Shown piece by piece: positions 6,284 through 7,770 of a stretch of 7,770 bases of DNA. The notes beneath the pieces are model-generated. The model was not told the DNA's origin, searched no databases, and worked only from the letters and a program-made list of their open reading frames with translations. Source of the DNA: Chloroflexota bacterium (GTDB lineage Bacteria; Chloroflexota; Limnocylindria; Limnocylindrales; CSP1-4). Within the stretch, counting starts at the first letter, position 1, and each line of letters opens with the position of its first letter. The position numbers and the translations under genes were made by a program. The stretch is from assembly GCA_029858845.1 (NCBI GenBank), contig JAOUEG010000074.1, forward strand, positions 1 through 7,770, given 5' to 3'.

Positions 6284-6448
6284 AGCGCACCGACCCGAAC
6301 CGTGCCGCCGTCGCCGTACGCCCGAGACCGAATCGAGTTGGGAGGCTCGAAGCGGCGCCGAGGGCAAATCCGGCCCGGCATTCCGGGCTACGGATCCGGA
6401 CCGGAGCAATGGGAGACACCGGGTTTCCACCCGTTTGGAGGACAGTTG
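6284..6448 (+). promoter_or_regulatory. Structured 5' leader of the peptide-binding protein gene
   Basis: The predicted leader of about 165 nt contains three hairpins. The first is TCGAG (6333-6337) with CTCGA (6346-6350), with GGGAGG in the loop. The second is a compound stem, ATCCG (6368-6372) with CGGAT (6391-6395) enclosing GCCCGG (6373-6378) and CCGGGC (6383-6388) around a CATT loop, 11 pairs with a two-base bulge. The third is CGGGT (6420-6424) with ACCCG (6429-6433), ending four bases before the ribosome binding site. It matches no riboswitch class I recognise, and no short ORF stands out. Confidence 0.4.
6437..6441 (+). promoter_or_regulatory. Ribosome binding site of the peptide-binding protein gene
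   Basis: GGAGG lies 7 bases before ATG 6449. It favours this ATG over the in-frame TTG three bases earlier. Confidence 0.85.
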
Positions 6449-7770
6449 ATGCACAAGCGACTCTTTGGTCTGCTCGCCAGCGCCGCGATCATCGTGGCGG
6501 CCTGTGGCGGCGCGACCAGCAGTTCCGCACCGCCGGCCTCGGCCGAGCCGGGCGCTTCGAGCGAGCCTTCGGCTCCGCCCGAAGGCGGCCTCGACGCCGA
6601 GCAGATCCTGTACGTCGACATCGCCGGCGAGCCGCCGACGCTCGACCCGAACACGGCGCAGGACTCGAACTCACTGTCGGTCCTCCGCGCGCTCCATCGT
6701 CCGCTCGTCTACATCGACAAGGACCTCAAGGTCGTCCCGGCCCTGGCCGAGTCGTATGACGTGTCGCCGGACGCGCAGACCCTGACCTTCACCCTTCGCG
6801 ACGCGAAGTACAGCAACGGCGAGCAGATCGTCGCGGGCGACCTCGTCTACAGCTGGCGGCGTCTGGTCGATCCGCGCACCGCGGCCCCGTACTCCTACGT
6901 GATGGCCGAAGTCGCCGGTGGGCCCGAGCTGCTGGCCATGGCCGGCGCCGAACCGCTCCCGTCGGATGCGGAGATCGATGCCGCGCTCCAGAACCTGGGC
7001 GTCGCAGCGCCGGACGACAAGACCTTCGTGGTCACGTTGAACACGCCCGCGACCTACTTCCTGAGCGCGATGACCCTGTGGGTCGGCGTGCCGATCCAGG
7101 AGAAGTGGATCACGTCCGAGGGCGCGACCGAAGCGGCGAACTACGTCAGCTCCGGCCCGTTCGTGCTGGACACCTGGAGCCACAACAGCGAGATCATCCT
7201 CAAGCCGAACCCGAACTGGTACGGCGATGTCAAGCCGACCCTGACCGAGATCCACATGTCCATGTCGCCGGAGCCGGCGCAGGCCATGGCCGCCTACGAG
7301 GCGGGCGAGATCGACATGCTCCTGCCGGTTCCGTCTGAGGACGTCCTGCGGGTCAAGGGCGATCCGGTCCTCTCGACCGAGTACTCGGACGAGAGCAGCC
7401 TCTCGATCACGTACTACAACTACAACAACGGGACGGACCCGTCCGGCGAGGGGACCCTTGCCCGCTGCGCGGACGGCCCCAAGGTCTGCCCGACCATGAA
7501 CAAGAACTTCCGCGCGGCGCTTACCCAGGCGATCGACAAGGTCGCGTTCCAGAACGCCACCTTCGCCGGAGTCGGGCGCGTCGCCGGCACGATGGTCATG
7601 CCGGGCATCCCGGGAGCACTCCCGGACTACGAGCCCTATCCGTTCGACCTGACCGCCGCCAAGGCGAGCATGGATCTGGCACTCTCGGAGATCGGCGTCG
7701 CCAGCGCGGCTGAGCTCCCGGTCCTGAAGTTCGGCTTCAACTCCGGTTCCGGCCACGAGCCTCGAGTCGC
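6449..7770 (+). CDS. Oligopeptide ABC transporter substrate-binding lipoprotein (3' partial)
   Basis: The window holds the first 440 codons of a family 5 extracellular solute-binding protein (OppA/DppA type, usually about 530-560 residues); the frame is open at the end. Residues 2-18 form a lipoprotein signal peptide with Lys/Arg followed by a hydrophobic core, and the lipobox VAAC puts the lipidated cysteine at position 19. A low-complexity Ser/Ala/Pro/Glu linker follows (22-47). Domain I begins with EPPTLDP at 61-67. Further OppA-like segments are VPALAESYDVSPD, AGDLVYSWRRLVDP, SSGPFVLDTW, NPNWYG and FRAALTQAIDK. Cys340 and Cys347 flank a short loop and could form a disulfide. The protein would be anchored outside the membrane and deliver peptides to an Opp/Dpp permease, presumably encoded beyond the window. 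The subfamily resembles oligopeptide binders, but SBP_5 proteins also bind nickel, opines or sugars, so the ligand is uncertain. Confidence 0.93.
   Translation, partial: MHKRLFGLLASAAIIVAACGGATSSSAPPASAEPGASSEPSAPPEGGLDAEQILYVDIAGEPPTLDPNTAQDSNSLSVLRALHRPLVYIDKDLKVVPALAESYDVSPDAQTLTFTLRDAKYSNGEQIVAGDLVYSWRRLVDPRTAAPYSYVMAEVAGGPELLAMAGAEPLPSDAEIDAALQNLGVAAPDDKTFVVTLNTPATYFLSAMTLWVGVPIQEKWITSEGATEAANYVSSGPFVLDTWSHNSEIILKPNPNWYGDVKPTLTEIHMSMSPEPAQAMAAYEAGEIDMLLPVPSEDVLRVKGDPVLSTEYSDESSLSITYYNYNNGTDPSGEGTLARCADGPKVCPTMNKNFRAALTQAIDKVAFQNATFAGVGRVAGTMVMPGIPGALPDYEPYPFDLTAAKASMDLALSEIGVASAAELPVLKFGFNSGSGHEPRV

Noticed and set aside
5380..6381. Long open frame of 333 codons on the minus strand
   Set aside because: It is antisense to gcvPB and the intergenic promoter region, and its composition is that of a shadow frame.
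6671..7756. Long open frame of 361 codons on the minus strand
   Set aside because: It is antisense to the peptide-binding protein gene, whose plus-strand reading has a lipobox, family motifs and a ribosome binding site.
1..7770. Defence system, phage, transposon or CRISPR array
   Set aside because: No repeat arrays, transposase or integrase motifs, attachment sites or defence domains are visible. All recognisable genes are metabolic or transport genes with uniform composition.

Overview
The window looks like chromosomal DNA of a free-living, very GC-rich bacterium, probably a monoderm-type lineage such as Chloroflexota (Limnocylindria/Ellin6529-like). That placement is inferred from four things: a P-protein split into gcvPA and gcvPB, very high G+C at third codon positions, GTG starts, and a lipoprotein-type peptide-binding protein. 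No ribosomal RNA or other taxonomic marker is present, so the assignment is tentative. All six genes whose 3' end lies in the window stop with TGA.

Layout. (1) Positions 3-974, plus strand: the 3' part of a Rossmann/DUF2520 protein, cut by the window edge and preceded in frame by an odd histidine-rich stretch. (2) Positions 975-1301: a 327-base gap with a candidate promoter near its start, a small hairpin, and a perfect 16-bp palindrome that overlaps the next gene's start codon. (3) Positions 1302-6201: a tight five-gene operon, Nudix hydrolase - gcvT - gcvH - gcvPA - gcvPB. Junctions are a 4-base overlap, 1 base, 11 bases and a 4-base overlap. (4) Positions 6202-6448: a regulatory gap with a 16-bp inverted repeat, a strong sigma70-like promoter and a leader of about 165 nt containing three hairpins. 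(5) Positions 6449-7770: the first 440 codons of an oligopeptide ABC-transporter substrate-binding lipoprotein, cut by the window end.

How the genes fit together. GcvPA/GcvPB decarboxylate glycine using PLP. The aminomethyl group is carried on the lipoyl arm of GcvH (Lys63). GcvT transfers it to tetrahydrofolate, releasing ammonia and 5,10-methylene-THF. The fourth component, dihydrolipoyl dehydrogenase, and the lipoylation enzymes are not in the window and must be encoded elsewhere. The peptide-binding protein starts its own transcription unit; imported peptides could supply glycine, but that link is only contextual.

I see no mobile element, CRISPR array, tRNA, rRNA or glycine riboswitch. 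The core content is ordinary metabolism. The points worth a second look are the Nudix gene leading the gcv operon, the palindrome at its start codon, the histidine-rich N-terminus of the DUF2520 gene, and the structured leader of the peptide-binding protein gene.
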